Shown piece by piece: positions 26,264 to 35,006 of a stretch of 64,000 bases of DNA (positions are counted from its first letter, which is position 1; each line of letters begins with the position of its first letter). Made by a program: the position numbers and the translations under genes. The stretch is taken from positions 148,129 through 212,128 of the forward strand of contig JAJLPB010000015.1 in the NCBI GenBank assembly GCA_025548565.1. Direction: 5' to 3'. The notes under the pieces are model-generated. The model worked only from the letters and a program-made list of their open reading frames with translations. It was not told the origin of the DNA and ran no database searches. Source of the stretch: Rugamonas sp. A1-17. GTDB taxonomy: Bacteria; Pseudomonadota; Gammaproteobacteria; Burkholderiales; Burkholderiaceae_D.

Positions 26264-26824
26264 ATGACCGATCTTAAACGTTACGCCCGAATTGCCGCGC
26301 CGCTTATGCTGGCGGGCCTGCTGGCCGCCTGCTCGACGCTGATCGGCCCGCGCCAGGTGGAGCTGCCGCAGGCGCGCCTGCAGCAGAACCTGGACCACAA
26401 GTTCCCCGTGCGCCATCGCGTGCTGGGTGTGTTCGAGGTGGAGCTGAGCCATCCGCAACTGGACATCCTGGCCGAGAACGACCGCGTGGCGCTGACCCTG
26501 GACGTGAACGTGGCGCCGCTGCTGGCGCGCCAGTCGTGGCATGGCAGCATGGCGGTGTCTGGCCGCCTGAAGGTGGACAATGTGCGCAACGTCATCTACA
26601 TCAGCGATGCGCATGTGGACCGTTTCGTGGTCGACGGCATGGACGAGGGCAAGCAGAACCAGATCGCCAGCGTGGCCAACCTGCTGGGCGAGAACACGCT
26701 CAAGGACGTGCCGGTCCACACCTTCCGGCCGGAAGACCTGCGCTACGCCGGCGTGCAGTTCGTGCTGACCGGAATCAGCACCAAGCCCGGCGCGCTGGTC
26801 GCCAACCTGCAGCCGGCGCAGTAA
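26264..26824 (+). CDS. DUF1439 lipoprotein (YceB-like)
   Basis: A 186-residue lipoprotein: signal peptide ending in lipobox LLAAC (Cys at about residue 23), then a DUF1439 domain (ELPQARLQQNLDHKFPVRHRVLGVFEVELSHPQLDILAENDRVAL, TGRLKVDNVRNVIYISDAHVDRF). The family has a lipid-binding-like beta fold and is anchored in the envelope; its role is not established. Positioned alone between divergent and convergent genes. Confidence 0.88.
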   Translation: MTDLKRYARIAAPLMLAGLLAACSTLIGPRQVELPQARLQQNLDHKFPVRHRVLGVFEVELSHPQLDILAENDRVALTLDVNVAPLLARQSWHGSMAVSGRLKVDNVRNVIYISDAHVDRFVVDGMDEGKQNQIASVANLLGENTLKDVPVHTFRPEDLRYAGVQFVLTGISTKPGALVANLQPAQ

Positions 26825-26833
26825 CGGTCAGCG

Positions 26834-28222
26834 TCAGACGAAGCCGAGGTTGCGCGCGCTGGCGTTGTAGTTGGCCAGGTTGGGCAGCATGGCCAGCAGG
26901 TCGGTGTTCGACACGCCCAGCCAGCTGCCCAGCGTGGCCGCGTACTGCTCGATCGACGTGGTCGGCAGCAGGCGGCCCTGGCCGACATCGTCCGGGCCGT
27001 TGCTGGCCACCACCGGCGCCGTGCCGTAGTAGCGGCCACCCTTGACGGCGCCGCCCAGCATGAAGTGCATGCTGCCCCAGCCGTGATCCGAACCGTCGTT
27101 GTTGCCGCTCAGCGTGCGGCCGAAGTCGGACGCGGTGAAGGCAGTCACCTGGTTGGCCACGCCCAGCTCCACCGTGCTCTGGTAGAAGGCCGCCACCGCA
27201 TCGGCCACGCTCTTCAGCAGGCCCGGATGCACCTTGACCAGGCCGTCGTGCGTATCGAAGCCGCCCATCGACACAAAGAACACCTGCCGCTTGGCGCCCA
27301 GCGTCGAGGCGCAGGAGATCATGCGCGCCACCATCTTCAACTGATCGCCCAGATTGTTATTGGCGGGGAAGGCCGTGTTGATGACCGGCGCGCCGGCCAG
27401 CGCCGAGGTCAGCACGTCGTTGGCCGAGATCGCCCGCTGCGTCACGCGCGCATAGTCGGACTGCATCAGGTTGCTGTGCTGCTGTGTGATCAGCGTGCGC
27501 AGCGCGTTGCTGCAGCTGGCCGAGCCGAACATCGGACTCTGGAACGCGCTGAACGGCACCGAACCCTTGGTCGACACCTGGTACTGCACCGCCTCCTTCC
27601 CGGACAAGTACACCGCGTTGCCGGAGACGTTGACGCAGGTGAAGGTGGCGTTGCCGTTGCCCGACTCGAACAGGTCGCCCATGCGTCCGCCCCAGCCCGA
27701 GGTCGCGCCTTCCGGCATCGACGACTGCCATTCGGACTGCTGGTCGTTGTGCGAGAACAGCTTGGACGGCAGCGGCACGGACTTGGCCAGGTACTGCTGC
27801 TTGCTGGTCGGCTGCACCAGCGTGCCGACGTTGAGCAGCACGCCCATCTTGCCGGCGTTGAAGATCGGCAGCAGCGGCGCCAGTTCCGGCGCCAGCGCGT
27901 ACTGGTGGGCCACGCCGTTGACGTCGACCGGCGGCGCGGAAGTGTTGAGCACGGTGCCCGACAGCGCGCTCTGCTGGTAGGCCAGCGTCGAGCGCAGCGC
28001 GTAGTAGGCGTTGTAGCTGGCGGCGTCGTACGGCACCAGCGTATTGGCGTAGTCGTTGCCGCCGTACAGGAACACGCAGACGATGGCCTTGTAGTCGCTG
28101 GCGGTGGCGGCCGAGGCCTCGGCCATCGCCGCCAGGTTGACGGCCAGCGGCGCGGCCACGCCGCTCATGGCCAGCATCGAGGCGCGCTGCAGGAAGGCGC
28201 GGCGGGAAGTGTTGGTGGTCAT
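26834..28222 (-). CDS. DUF1501 family protein (Tat-exported)
   Basis: A 462-residue protein with a Tat signal (NTSRRAFLQRASMLAMSG, twin Arg7-Arg8), then a sulfatase/alkaline-phosphatase-like DUF1501 fold with YGGNDYANTLVPYD, MGGFDTHDGLVKVHPGLL and TASDFGRTLSGNNDGSDHGWGSMHFMLG. Together these provide His/Asp metal ligands. It is 9 bases downstream of the DUF1800 gene and the pair is a very common operon in Proteobacteria and Planctomycetes, suspected to handle extracellular substrates. The substrate is unknown. Start has GGGAG upstream. Confidence 0.93.
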   Translation of the reverse strand: MTTNTSRRAFLQRASMLAMSGVAAPLAVNLAAMAEASAATASDYKAIVCVFLYGGNDYANTLVPYDAASYNAYYALRSTLAYQQSALSGTVLNTSAPPVDVNGVAHQYALAPELAPLLPIFNAGKMGVLLNVGTLVQPTSKQQYLAKSVPLPSKLFSHNDQQSEWQSSMPEGATSGWGGRMGDLFESGNGNATFTCVNVSGNAVYLSGKEAVQYQVSTKGSVPFSAFQSPMFGSASCSNALRTLITQQHSNLMQSDYARVTQRAISANDVLTSALAGAPVINTAFPANNNLGDQLKMVARMISCASTLGAKRQVFFVSMGGFDTHDGLVKVHPGLLKSVADAVAAFYQSTVELGVANQVTAFTASDFGRTLSGNNDGSDHGWGSMHFMLGGAVKGGRYYGTAPVVASNGPDDVGQGRLLPTTSIEQYAATLGSWLGVSNTDLLAMLPNLANYNASARNLGFV

Positions 28223-28231
28223 GGCTGCTCC

Positions 28232-29767
28232 CTATAATTGAACGAGGTATTCCGGCGCGGCCATGACCAGCGTCAGCGCGGCGAAGATGCGGTTGTGCAG
28301 CGCGGCGTCGGTCTTGGCGGACATGGTGTCGATGGCGCCGCGTATCAGGCCGACGCTGGCGCTGCTCAGCTGGCCGGCCGCCAGCACGAGGTTGATTTCG
28401 TCGACCAGCGCCTGGCCGTTGGCGGCCAGCGGCAGCAGGCTGCTGTAGTCCGGCAGCACGTCGCCGATGCCCTTGCTGATCGCGCGCTGCATGGTGTTGA
28501 CGTAGCCGACCACCGAGGTCTCATTGGTCAGCTGGAACTCCGGCGCCACCAGCCCGGCCTTGGACACGGCGCTGTTGGGCGGCACGTAGCCGGGCCGGTA
28601 GAAATTGAACACCGACGGCGAGCGCAGCGGACTCTGGCCCAGCCGGCTGGCGGCATCGCTGGTGTTGCCGATGGCCCAGGCGTCCGAGGCCGAGCTGGCG
28701 TTGTAGGCGCGCGCCCAGCCGATGAAGCGCAGCATTGGTTCGCGCAGCTTGCCGGCGCCGGGCACGTTCAGGCTGTCCGCGCGCGCCTCGGGATCGAGCA
28801 GCAGCGCGCGCACCACCGCCGCCAGGTTGCCCTTGACGCCGCGGCTGTCGCTGTTGAACACGGCGGCCACGCGCGCCACGTAGGCCGGCGAGGGATTGCT
28901 GGTCACCAGTTTCTGGATCAGTTGGCGGCTGATGAAGGGCGCCACGTTGGGATGGGCGTAGATGATGTCGAGCGCCGCCTTCAGCGCGTCGGCGCCGGAC
29001 AGGCCGGCCGGCACGGTGCTGCCGAGGAAGGTGGAGGCGCCGGTCTCGTGCCGCTTGGCCACCTGCGCCATCGGCCGGCGCAGGAAGTCGGGCGTGTTGG
29101 CGTCCAGGCCGGCCATATCGAAGTCCCAGCCGGTGAACACGCGGGCCAGGCCGGTGATGTCGCTCAGGCCGTAGGTTTCCCTGGGCACGCCGTTGTTCAG
29201 CTTGGGCGTGCCGTCGAGGTTCAACTGGATCAGGCCGATGCTGAACAGCTGCATCAGCTCGCGCGCGTAGTTTTCGTCGGGCAGGGCGCCGGTGGTGGGG
29301 TTCTGCTTGGCGTTGCCGCGGAAGGTCAGGTACTGGCCCATCGGCGCGCTGGTCGAGATCGCGCCCAGCAGCGCGCGGTAGTTGCCGAAGGCGTAGTCTT
29401 CCAGCAGGTCCAGGTAGGCCGCCGCCGAGAACGCGCGCCAGCCGGCGCCGACCAGCCCGTCGATCGCGACCACGCAGATTTCCGACAGCGCCAGCGTGAC
29501 GCGCTGGCGCAGCGTGTCCGGCGCGCTGATCAGCTTGCGCCACGCGCAGGCGTCGAAGCCGTTCTCGGAGTTGCGGTTGGTGAGGGCATTGTAGCCCTTG
29601 GCGACCAGCCAGTCCCAGCGGGTGCCGGAACGCGGCGCGGCCAGCTGGGCATCGATCCAGCCCGCGTAGCCCAGCGATTGCACCTTGGCGATCTCGGCGC
29701 GGTTGGCTCCCATCGAGGCTTGCGCCAGGAAGCGGGCGGCGGCGGCCGCGGTCGGTGTCGGGGTCAT
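28232..29767 (-). CDS. DUF1800 family protein
   Basis: A 511-residue protein with the DUF1800 signatures AARFLAQASMGANRAEI, ENYARELMQLFSIGLIQLN, FTGWDFD and a long helical C-terminus (SVFNFYRPGYVPPNSAV). Start ATG 29767 has GGAG about 10 bases upstream. It is first in a two-gene operon with DUF1501; the two proteins are thought to work together, but no biochemical activity is established for DUF1800. Confidence 0.93.
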   Translation of the reverse strand: MTPTPTAAAAARFLAQASMGANRAEIAKVQSLGYAGWIDAQLAAPRSGTRWDWLVAKGYNALTNRNSENGFDACAWRKLISAPDTLRQRVTLALSEICVVAIDGLVGAGWRAFSAAAYLDLLEDYAFGNYRALLGAISTSAPMGQYLTFRGNAKQNPTTGALPDENYARELMQLFSIGLIQLNLDGTPKLNNGVPRETYGLSDITGLARVFTGWDFDMAGLDANTPDFLRRPMAQVAKRHETGASTFLGSTVPAGLSGADALKAALDIIYAHPNVAPFISRQLIQKLVTSNPSPAYVARVAAVFNSDSRGVKGNLAAVVRALLLDPEARADSLNVPGAGKLREPMLRFIGWARAYNASSASDAWAIGNTSDAASRLGQSPLRSPSVFNFYRPGYVPPNSAVSKAGLVAPEFQLTNETSVVGYVNTMQRAISKGIGDVLPDYSSLLPLAANGQALVDEINLVLAAGQLSSASVGLIRGAIDTMSAKTDAALHNRIFAALTLVMAAPEYLVQL

Positions 29768-30025
29768 GAGTGCGATCTCCAGAAAGGGGCTCAGACATTG
29801 CTGTGTGGTAATTTATGCCGAGTCCGCTTGTTGTGCCATCGAAATTTTGTAACGAACCATTTCCCTGCAACGCTTGCTGGATGGGATGCACGCACTTTGC
29901 GCCGCACGCTTGCCGCCGTTTGCCTGCACTTCGCGCCGTTTGGGCGCATTTCGTCGCATCGCGCTCCGCGCCGGCGCCGCGCCCGGCATAGTGGCCTCAC
30001 CTTAACCAGCCATGCGGAGCGAATC
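29768..30025. other. divergent intergenic region, no gene seen
   Basis: It should hold the promoters of the DUF1800 operon (minus) and the small membrane protein (plus). No clear promoter hexamers or repeats were recognised. Confidence 0.4.
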
Positions 30026-30535
30026 ATGATTGCGCAAATCGTCACCCACACACCAATCTACGTCTGGGCCTTGCTGGCCTTCCTGTTGTATCGCGGCGCG
30101 CTGGCCAGCCGCGACCGCGAGCTGGCGATGCGGGCGCTGTTCATCATCCCGGCGGTGATGATCGGCCTGTCGTTGTCGAGCATGAGCGGACACGGCGCGC
30201 TGGGCGGCGGCGTCTGGGCCGTGTGGCTGCTGGGCGTGCTGGCCGGCGCGGCGGTGACGTGGCGGCTCGGCAGCGGCACGCCCATCGTGGTCGACCGCGC
30301 CGCCGGCACCGTGCGCCATCGCGGCAGCTGGATGCCGCTGATGCTGATGATCGCCATCTTCTGCACCAAGTACGCGGTGGCGGTCACCACGGCCCTGCAT
30401 CCCGAACTGGCGCAGGACCTGTTGTTCGCCACGGCGGTCACCTTGCTGTTCGGCTTGTTCAACGGTGTGTTCGTCGGCCGCCTGGCGCGCTACGTGGCAG
30501 CCTGGCTGGCCCAGCCGGAACCCGCTGCAGCTTAA
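30026..30535 (+). CDS. integral membrane protein (DUF6622-like)
   Basis: A 169-residue protein with about five transmembrane helices and the opening MIAQIVTHTPIYVWALLAFLLYRG, which matches a small family of inner-membrane proteins. ATG 30026 has GGAGCG upstream; the longer frame that continues far upstream is the antisense shadow of the DUF1800 gene. Function unknown. Confidence 0.8.
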   Translation: MIAQIVTHTPIYVWALLAFLLYRGALASRDRELAMRALFIIPAVMIGLSLSSMSGHGALGGGVWAVWLLGVLAGAAVTWRLGSGTPIVVDRAAGTVRHRGSWMPLMLMIAIFCTKYAVAVTTALHPELAQDLLFATAVTLLFGLFNGVFVGRLARYVAAWLAQPEPAAA

Positions 30536-30614
30536 TGAATTTGCAAGTTTCCTTGTGGTGCGGGGCAAGAGCTTCTACAATTCGCGGCATCGATGAAATG
30601 TTGGAGTGAGCCTC

Positions 30615-31367
30615 ATGACCATATTTGGAATTGGATTGCACGTGCTGGTGGCGCTATTCTTCGCCGTCCACGTGATTCGGAGCGGACAGCAGATGTACTG
30701 GCTGATGATCTTGTTCGCGTTTCCCGGACTGGGCAGCATTGTCTACTTCCTCGCCATCTACCTGCCGGACTCCCGCCTGAAGCACGGCGCCCGCAAGGTG
30801 GTGACGGCGGCGGCCCGCACGCTCGATCCGGGCCGCGAACTGCGCGAGGCGCGCGACGCCTACGCCTACACGCCGACCGCGCAAAACCAGATGCGCCTGG
30901 CCACCGCGCAGCTGGAGGCGGGCAACGCCGACGAGGCGGCAGCCACCTACGAAGCCTGCCTGCAGGGGCCGTTCTCTGGCGACCTGGAAATCCGCTTTGG
31001 CGCCGCGCGCGCCACGATGGCTTGCGGCCGCGCCGCCGCCGCGGTGACGCATCTGCAAACCATCCGCGCCGCCGACGCCAATTTCCGTGGCGAGCAAGTG
31101 TCGCTGTTGCTGGCCCAGGCGCTGGCCGCGGCCGGCCGGCAGGACGAGGCGAGGGCGGAGTTCGAGTTCGCGCTGGGCCGCTACAACAGCTTTGCCGCGC
31201 AGGCCGAGTTCGCGATCTGGGCGGCCGGCGTTGGCGACGCGGCACGCGCCAGCCAGCTGCATGCCGAGCTGCAGCGCACGATGGAACGCTGGACCCGCCA
31301 CACCCGCGACCTGAACCAGGAATTGATACGCCGCCTGAACGCGGCGATGGCCAACGTCAAGCGCTGA
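30615..31367 (+). CDS. membrane protein with PLDc_N-like helices and TPR-like repeats
   Basis: A 250-residue protein. Residues 1-60 form two membrane helices (FGIGLHVLVALFFAVHVI, QQMYWLMILFAFPGLGSIVYFLAIYLP), the pattern of phospholipase D N-terminal (PLDc_N) segments. Residues about 75-250 are helical repeats of TPR type (QMRLATAQLEAGNADEAAATYEACL, VSLLLAQALAAAGRQDEARAEFEFAL). No catalytic HKD motif is present, so it is not a phospholipase. ATG 30615 was chosen because GGAG at 30603-30606 is correctly spaced; GTG 30606 overlaps it. Confidence 0.8.
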   Translation: MTIFGIGLHVLVALFFAVHVIRSGQQMYWLMILFAFPGLGSIVYFLAIYLPDSRLKHGARKVVTAAARTLDPGRELREARDAYAYTPTAQNQMRLATAQLEAGNADEAAATYEACLQGPFSGDLEIRFGAARATMACGRAAAAVTHLQTIRAADANFRGEQVSLLLAQALAAAGRQDEARAEFEFALGRYNSFAAQAEFAIWAAGVGDAARASQLHAELQRTMERWTRHTRDLNQELIRRLNAAMANVKR

Positions 31368-32144
31368 TTATTTTTGCCGGGCGCTATGGCCGGGGTTGTA
31401 GGCGCCGCCGGTCGCGGCGATGGCCTGGTTGAGCTTGGCCATGGTCTCGGCCGGCACGTCCTTGCTGCACAGGATGTAGCGCTTCATCCCCGGCGGCATG
31501 TCGGGGAAATCGCGGCGCACCGCCGTCTGTGGCGTGGTTTCGCGCGCGCGGAAATAGTCCCAATCCTCGCGGTCCACAAACATGAACGAGGCGCGGCCCA
31601 CCGTCAGCATGCGCATCATCAGCGTGGCCTCCACCGTGCGGCTCATGATGCGGTTCTTGCTGCCCTTGATCATCTGGTCCAGCGTCGGGCCGTAGGACAC
31701 GCCGTCCACCAAGCCCAGCGTCAGCTCGGGATCGCTCAGCAGCGAGCTCAGCGTGGGATGCGCGGCCACCTTGTCCACGTAGGCCGGCGCGATCAGCACG
31801 CTTTGCGGCAGGTCTTCATGAATGGCGGCGGTGAACTGCGCGACCGCCTCGCGCTCGGGCAGGCGGTACCAGCTGATCGAGCAGTAGTTCCTGGCGCCGC
31901 GCTTGAAGTTGGCCCAGATGCGTTTCTGCGGCTCGGTGATGAACTGCGCGGGGACGCCGGCGACGTTGAAGATATTTTTCACGCGCTCCAGCAGGAAGCC
32001 CTTGGGTGCGCCATTTTCCTGGTAGTGGTAGGGCGGCTTGTCGCGCCACACCACGGTCAGCGGCTCCGGCGCGCACCAAGCACTGCCGCTCGACAGCGCG
32101 GCGGCGAGTAGGCTACTTCGGAAAAACAAGATGCGGATCGTCAT
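31368..32144 (-). CDS. periplasmic substrate-binding-like protein (SBP family 3 type)
   Basis: A 258-residue protein with signal peptide (MTIRILFFRSSLLAAALSSG, cleavage near Cys-Ala-Pro at residue 25) and a fold typical of family 3 solute-binding proteins: LTVVWRDKPPYHYQENGAPKGFLLERVKNIF, GLVDGVSYGPTLD, VGRASFMFVDREDWDYF. No ABC permease lies nearby, so it may instead be a stand-alone sensor or a redox-stress-linked periplasmic protein. A TATAAT at 32151-32156 sits only 6 bases before the ATG, which would make the transcript leaderless. Confidence 0.82.
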   Translation of the reverse strand: MTIRILFFRSSLLAAALSSGSAWCAPEPLTVVWRDKPPYHYQENGAPKGFLLERVKNIFNVAGVPAQFITEPQKRIWANFKRGARNYCSISWYRLPEREAVAQFTAAIHEDLPQSVLIAPAYVDKVAAHPTLSSLLSDPELTLGLVDGVSYGPTLDQMIKGSKNRIMSRTVEATLMMRMLTVGRASFMFVDREDWDYFRARETTPQTAVRRDFPDMPPGMKRYILCSKDVPAETMAKLNQAIAATGGAYNPGHSARQK

Positions 32145-32222
32145 GCGTCGATTATAGGGCCATCCGCTGTGCCAAAACCATAAGTGTGGCAGACTCTTGC
32201 ACGTTTGATAAACAGGAGAGCC

Positions 32223-32831
32223 ATGAACGCCTTATTGCCCGCATTCGTCGCCGCGAGCGACGTCATCGATTTTCACCATCCCGACGTGGAGCGCCTGGCG
32301 CGCTCGCTGCGCGCCGATACGCCGCGCGCGACGGCGCGGCGCTGCTTCGAATGGGTGCGCGACCGCATCGAGCACAGCATCGATTACCAGCGCGACGAGG
32401 TCAGCTGCGACGCCTCGCAGGCGCTGGCGCTGGGCACCGGCCTGTGCACGGCCAAGAGCCATCTGCTGGTGGCGCTGCTGCGCGCCAACGGCATTCCGTC
32501 CGGCTTCTGCTACCAGCGCCTGACGCTGCGCGACGCCGGCTCGCCGTTCTGCACGCACGGCCTGGTCGCGGTCTGGCTGGAGGAGGGCGGCTGGTATCGC
32601 TGCGATGCGCGCGGCAACAAGGCCACCGTGCATTGCGAGTTCACGCCGGGCGCGGAGAACCTGGCTTTCCCGGTGGTGACGCCGGGCGAGCAGCTGTATC
32701 CGCAGGTATGGGCGCAGCCCTGGCCCGAGCTGGTGCGCCGCATGCGCGAGCTGCCGTCGATCTCGGCTTACTGCGAGTCGCCGATCGACGCCGCGCCGCC
32801 GGCAGACGGCGTGGCGATTACGCTGGGATGA
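32223..32831 (+). CDS. transglutaminase-like cysteine protease family protein
   Basis: A 202-residue protein with a complete papain-like triad of the transglutaminase core: Cys75 in GTGLCTAKSHLLVALLRANGIP, His112 in THGLVAVW and Asp128 in RCDARGN. No signal peptide, so it is cytoplasmic. ATG 32223 has AGGAGAG upstream. Members of this family are proteases or amide hydrolases rather than true crosslinkers; the substrate is unknown. Its 3' end overlaps the end of convergent lpxH by 14 bases. Confidence 0.9.
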   Translation: MNALLPAFVAASDVIDFHHPDVERLARSLRADTPRATARRCFEWVRDRIEHSIDYQRDEVSCDASQALALGTGLCTAKSHLLVALLRANGIPSGFCYQRLTLRDAGSPFCTHGLVAVWLEEGGWYRCDARGNKATVHCEFTPGAENLAFPVVTPGEQLYPQVWAQPWPELVRRMRELPSISAYCESPIDAAPPADGVAITLG

Positions 32832-33594
32832 TCGTGCCGTCGAGGCCGTGGCGCGTGATGACGCCGTGGCTGTCGATGGCGATCCAGCCGCCGCGCGGCG
32901 GCGTGGCGTCCGGCTCCCAGTCCGGCAGCACGTAGCGGCGCTTGCCGTCCACCACATGCAGGGCGGGGCGGTGGGTATGGCCGTGGATCATGACGTCGGT
33001 GCCGGTGGCTGCGAACACGTCGCGGATCGCCTGCGGCGTCACGTCCATGATCTCGTAGGATTTGGTGCCCTGGTCCTTGCGGCTGTTCTCGCGCATGCCG
33101 GCGATGATGGCCTTGCGCTGCGCCAGCGGCATCGCCACGAACTGCTGCTGCCACGCGGGCTGCCGCACCATGGCGCGGAATTCCATGTACTTGACGTCCT
33201 CGGTGCACTGGGCGTCGCCGTGCAGCACCACCAGGCGCTGGCCGCCGATCTCGGTCACGTAAGTTTCCGGCAGCAGGGTCAGGCCCGCCGCCGCGGCGAA
33301 CTGCGCGCCGACCAGGAAATCGCGGTTGCCGGCGATCCAGTAGACGGCCACACCCGCATCGCTCACGCTGCGCAGCGCGGCAATGATCCGTTGGTGGAAG
33401 GGATCGCTGATGTCGTCGTCGCCGGCCCAGTATTCAAACAGGTCGCCGAGCAGGTACAACTGCTGCGCGCGCCGCGCGTGCCGCTCCAGGAAGTCGAAGA
33501 ACGCCGTGCTGGTGGCGGGATGCGCGGGCTGCAGGTGCAGGTCGGAGATGAACAGCGCGCAGGCCAGGCCCGCGCGCGTGTTGGCGTCGCTCAT
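32818..33594 (-). CDS. lpxH: UDP-2,3-diacylglucosamine diphosphatase LpxH
   Basis: A 258-residue calcineurin-like metallophosphoesterase of lipid A synthesis, hydrolysing UDP-2,3-diacylglucosamine to lipid X and UMP at the inner membrane surface. Metal motifs: ISDLHL, LGDLFEYWAGDDD, AGNRDFLVG, VVLHGDAQC and IHGHTHRPALH. It is 3 bases downstream of ppiB and part of the ppiA-ppiB-lpxH cluster found in many Burkholderiales. Confidence 0.95.
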   Translation of the reverse strand: MSDANTRAGLACALFISDLHLQPAHPATSTAFFDFLERHARRAQQLYLLGDLFEYWAGDDDISDPFHQRIIAALRSVSDAGVAVYWIAGNRDFLVGAQFAAAAGLTLLPETYVTEIGGQRLVVLHGDAQCTEDVKYMEFRAMVRQPAWQQQFVAMPLAQRKAIIAGMRENSRKDQGTKSYEIMDVTPQAIRDVFAATGTDVMIHGHTHRPALHVVDGKRRYVLPDWEPDATPPRGGWIAIDSHGVITRHGLDGTIIPA

Positions 33595-33597
33595 TAA

Positions 33598-34092
33598 TTA
33601 AGCGGCCAGTTCGATCTTCTCGATGATGATGTCTTCGGCAGGCACATCGGCGAACATGCCGCTGCGGGTGGTCTTGGCCTTCTTGATGGCGTCGACCACT
33701 TCGGTGCCTTCGATGACCTTGCCGAACACGGCGTAGCCCCAGCCGTCCTGGCCTGGGTAGTCCAGGAAGGAGTTGTTCTTCACGTTGATGAAGAACTGGG
33801 CCGATGCCGAGTGCGGCGCCGAGGTGCGGGCCATGGCCAGCGTGTAGGTGTCGTTCTTGAGGCCGTTCTTGGCTTCGTTCTCGACGGTCTCGTCGGCTGG
33901 CTTTTGCTTCATGCCTGGCTCGAAACCGCCGCCCTGGATCATGAAGCCGTCGATCACGCGGTGGAAGATGGTGTTGGTGTAGTGGCCGGCTTCCATGTAC
34001 TTCAGGAAGTTGGCTACCGATTTAGGCGCTTTCTCGTCGTTCAGTTCGACGGTCATGTTGCCCTTGTTGGTGGTGATGATTACGTTGGTCAT
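33598..34092 (-). CDS. ppiB: cytoplasmic peptidyl-prolyl cis-trans isomerase B (cyclophilin)
   Basis: A 164-residue cyclophilin that catalyses proline isomerisation. Active-site motifs: FHRVIDGFMIQGGGFEPG (catalytic Arg and Phe/Met), TYTLAMARTSAPHSASAQFFINV and GWGYAVFGKVIEG. There is no signal peptide, distinguishing it from the next gene upstream. The start has AGGA at a usual distance. It lies 42 bases downstream of ppiA and 3 bases upstream of lpxH. Confidence 0.96.
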   Translation of the reverse strand: MTNVIITTNKGNMTVELNDEKAPKSVANFLKYMEAGHYTNTIFHRVIDGFMIQGGGFEPGMKQKPADETVENEAKNGLKNDTYTLAMARTSAPHSASAQFFINVKNNSFLDYPGQDGWGYAVFGKVIEGTEVVDAIKKAKTTRSGMFADVPAEDIIIEKIELAA

Positions 34093-34134
34093 GTTGTTAT
34101 CCTGAGTAGTTAAAAAAAACGGCTGGCCGCTATT

Positions 34135-34755
34135 TTACAGTTTTGGCTGGATTGGGGTCTTCAAAATCGTCGCCGACTTGATCACGACCGGAATCACCGG
34201 GATGTTCTGGAAGATGCCCTTGTCATCGACCAGCACGCCCTTGATCTTGTCGACCACCTCCTGGCCCTTGATCACCTTGCCGAACACCGTGTAGCCGAAG
34301 CCGTCGCGGCCGGGGTAGTTCAGGGCGTCGTTGTCGGCCACGTTGATGAAGAACTGCGAGGTCGCCGAGTTGGGATCGCCGCTGCGGGCCATGGCCAGCG
34401 TGTAGGTGTTGTTGGTCAGGCCGTTCTGCGATTCGATCGGCACCGGCGGGTTGGTTTTCTTTTGCTTGAGCTTCTCGTCGAAGCCGCCGCCCTGGATCAT
34501 GAAGCCGTCGATCACGCGGTGGAAGATGGTGCCCTTGTAGAAGCCGGACTTCACGTAGGTCAGGAAGTTGTCGACCGACTTGGGCGCCTTGTCGTGGTTC
34601 AGCTCGACCACGATGTCGCCCATCGAGGTCTTGATTTCCACTTGCGGCGTGGGATTGGCGGCGGCCGGCGTGGCCGCCAGCGCGGCGCCGGACAGGGCGA
34701 CGCCGGCAAACAAGGTCATCAGTTTGGCGAACAGCGATGGCTGGGTTTGGTGCAT
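34135..34755 (-). CDS. ppiA: periplasmic peptidyl-prolyl cis-trans isomerase (cyclophilin)
   Basis: A 206-residue cyclophilin with an N-terminal signal peptide (LFAKLMTLFAGVALSGAALA, cleavage about residue 28), then the catalytic fold with FHRVIDGFMIQGGGFDEK, TLAMARSGDPNSATSQFFINV and GFGYTVFGKVIKG. It folds proline-containing proteins in the periplasm. It is the first gene of the ppiA-ppiB-lpxH group and divergent from cysS. Confidence 0.93.
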   Translation of the reverse strand: MHQTQPSLFAKLMTLFAGVALSGAALAATPAAANPTPQVEIKTSMGDIVVELNHDKAPKSVDNFLTYVKSGFYKGTIFHRVIDGFMIQGGGFDEKLKQKKTNPPVPIESQNGLTNNTYTLAMARSGDPNSATSQFFINVADNDALNYPGRDGFGYTVFGKVIKGQEVVDKIKGVLVDDKGIFQNIPVIPVVIKSATILKTPIQPKL

Positions 34756-35006
34756 TGTTGCTTCCTCGTGGTGGTTTAAACTGGCTGACTTGCCAAAAAT
34801 CCTCAGTCAGATTGGGTCTATGCTGTTTTTATCAATGCTATACTTGTTCATTCTACCCCTTAGAAGGTGGAAAGAATAACACCCGAGTGTCAGCTGGTCT
34901 CCAATGCGATACGACGAATGCCAGGTGCGCGCCCACCGCGCCGCGCCCGGTTCTCGTATTGCCCGTGGCCGCGGCACGCGCTTAAAAGAGAATACGCAAG
35001 AGCCCG

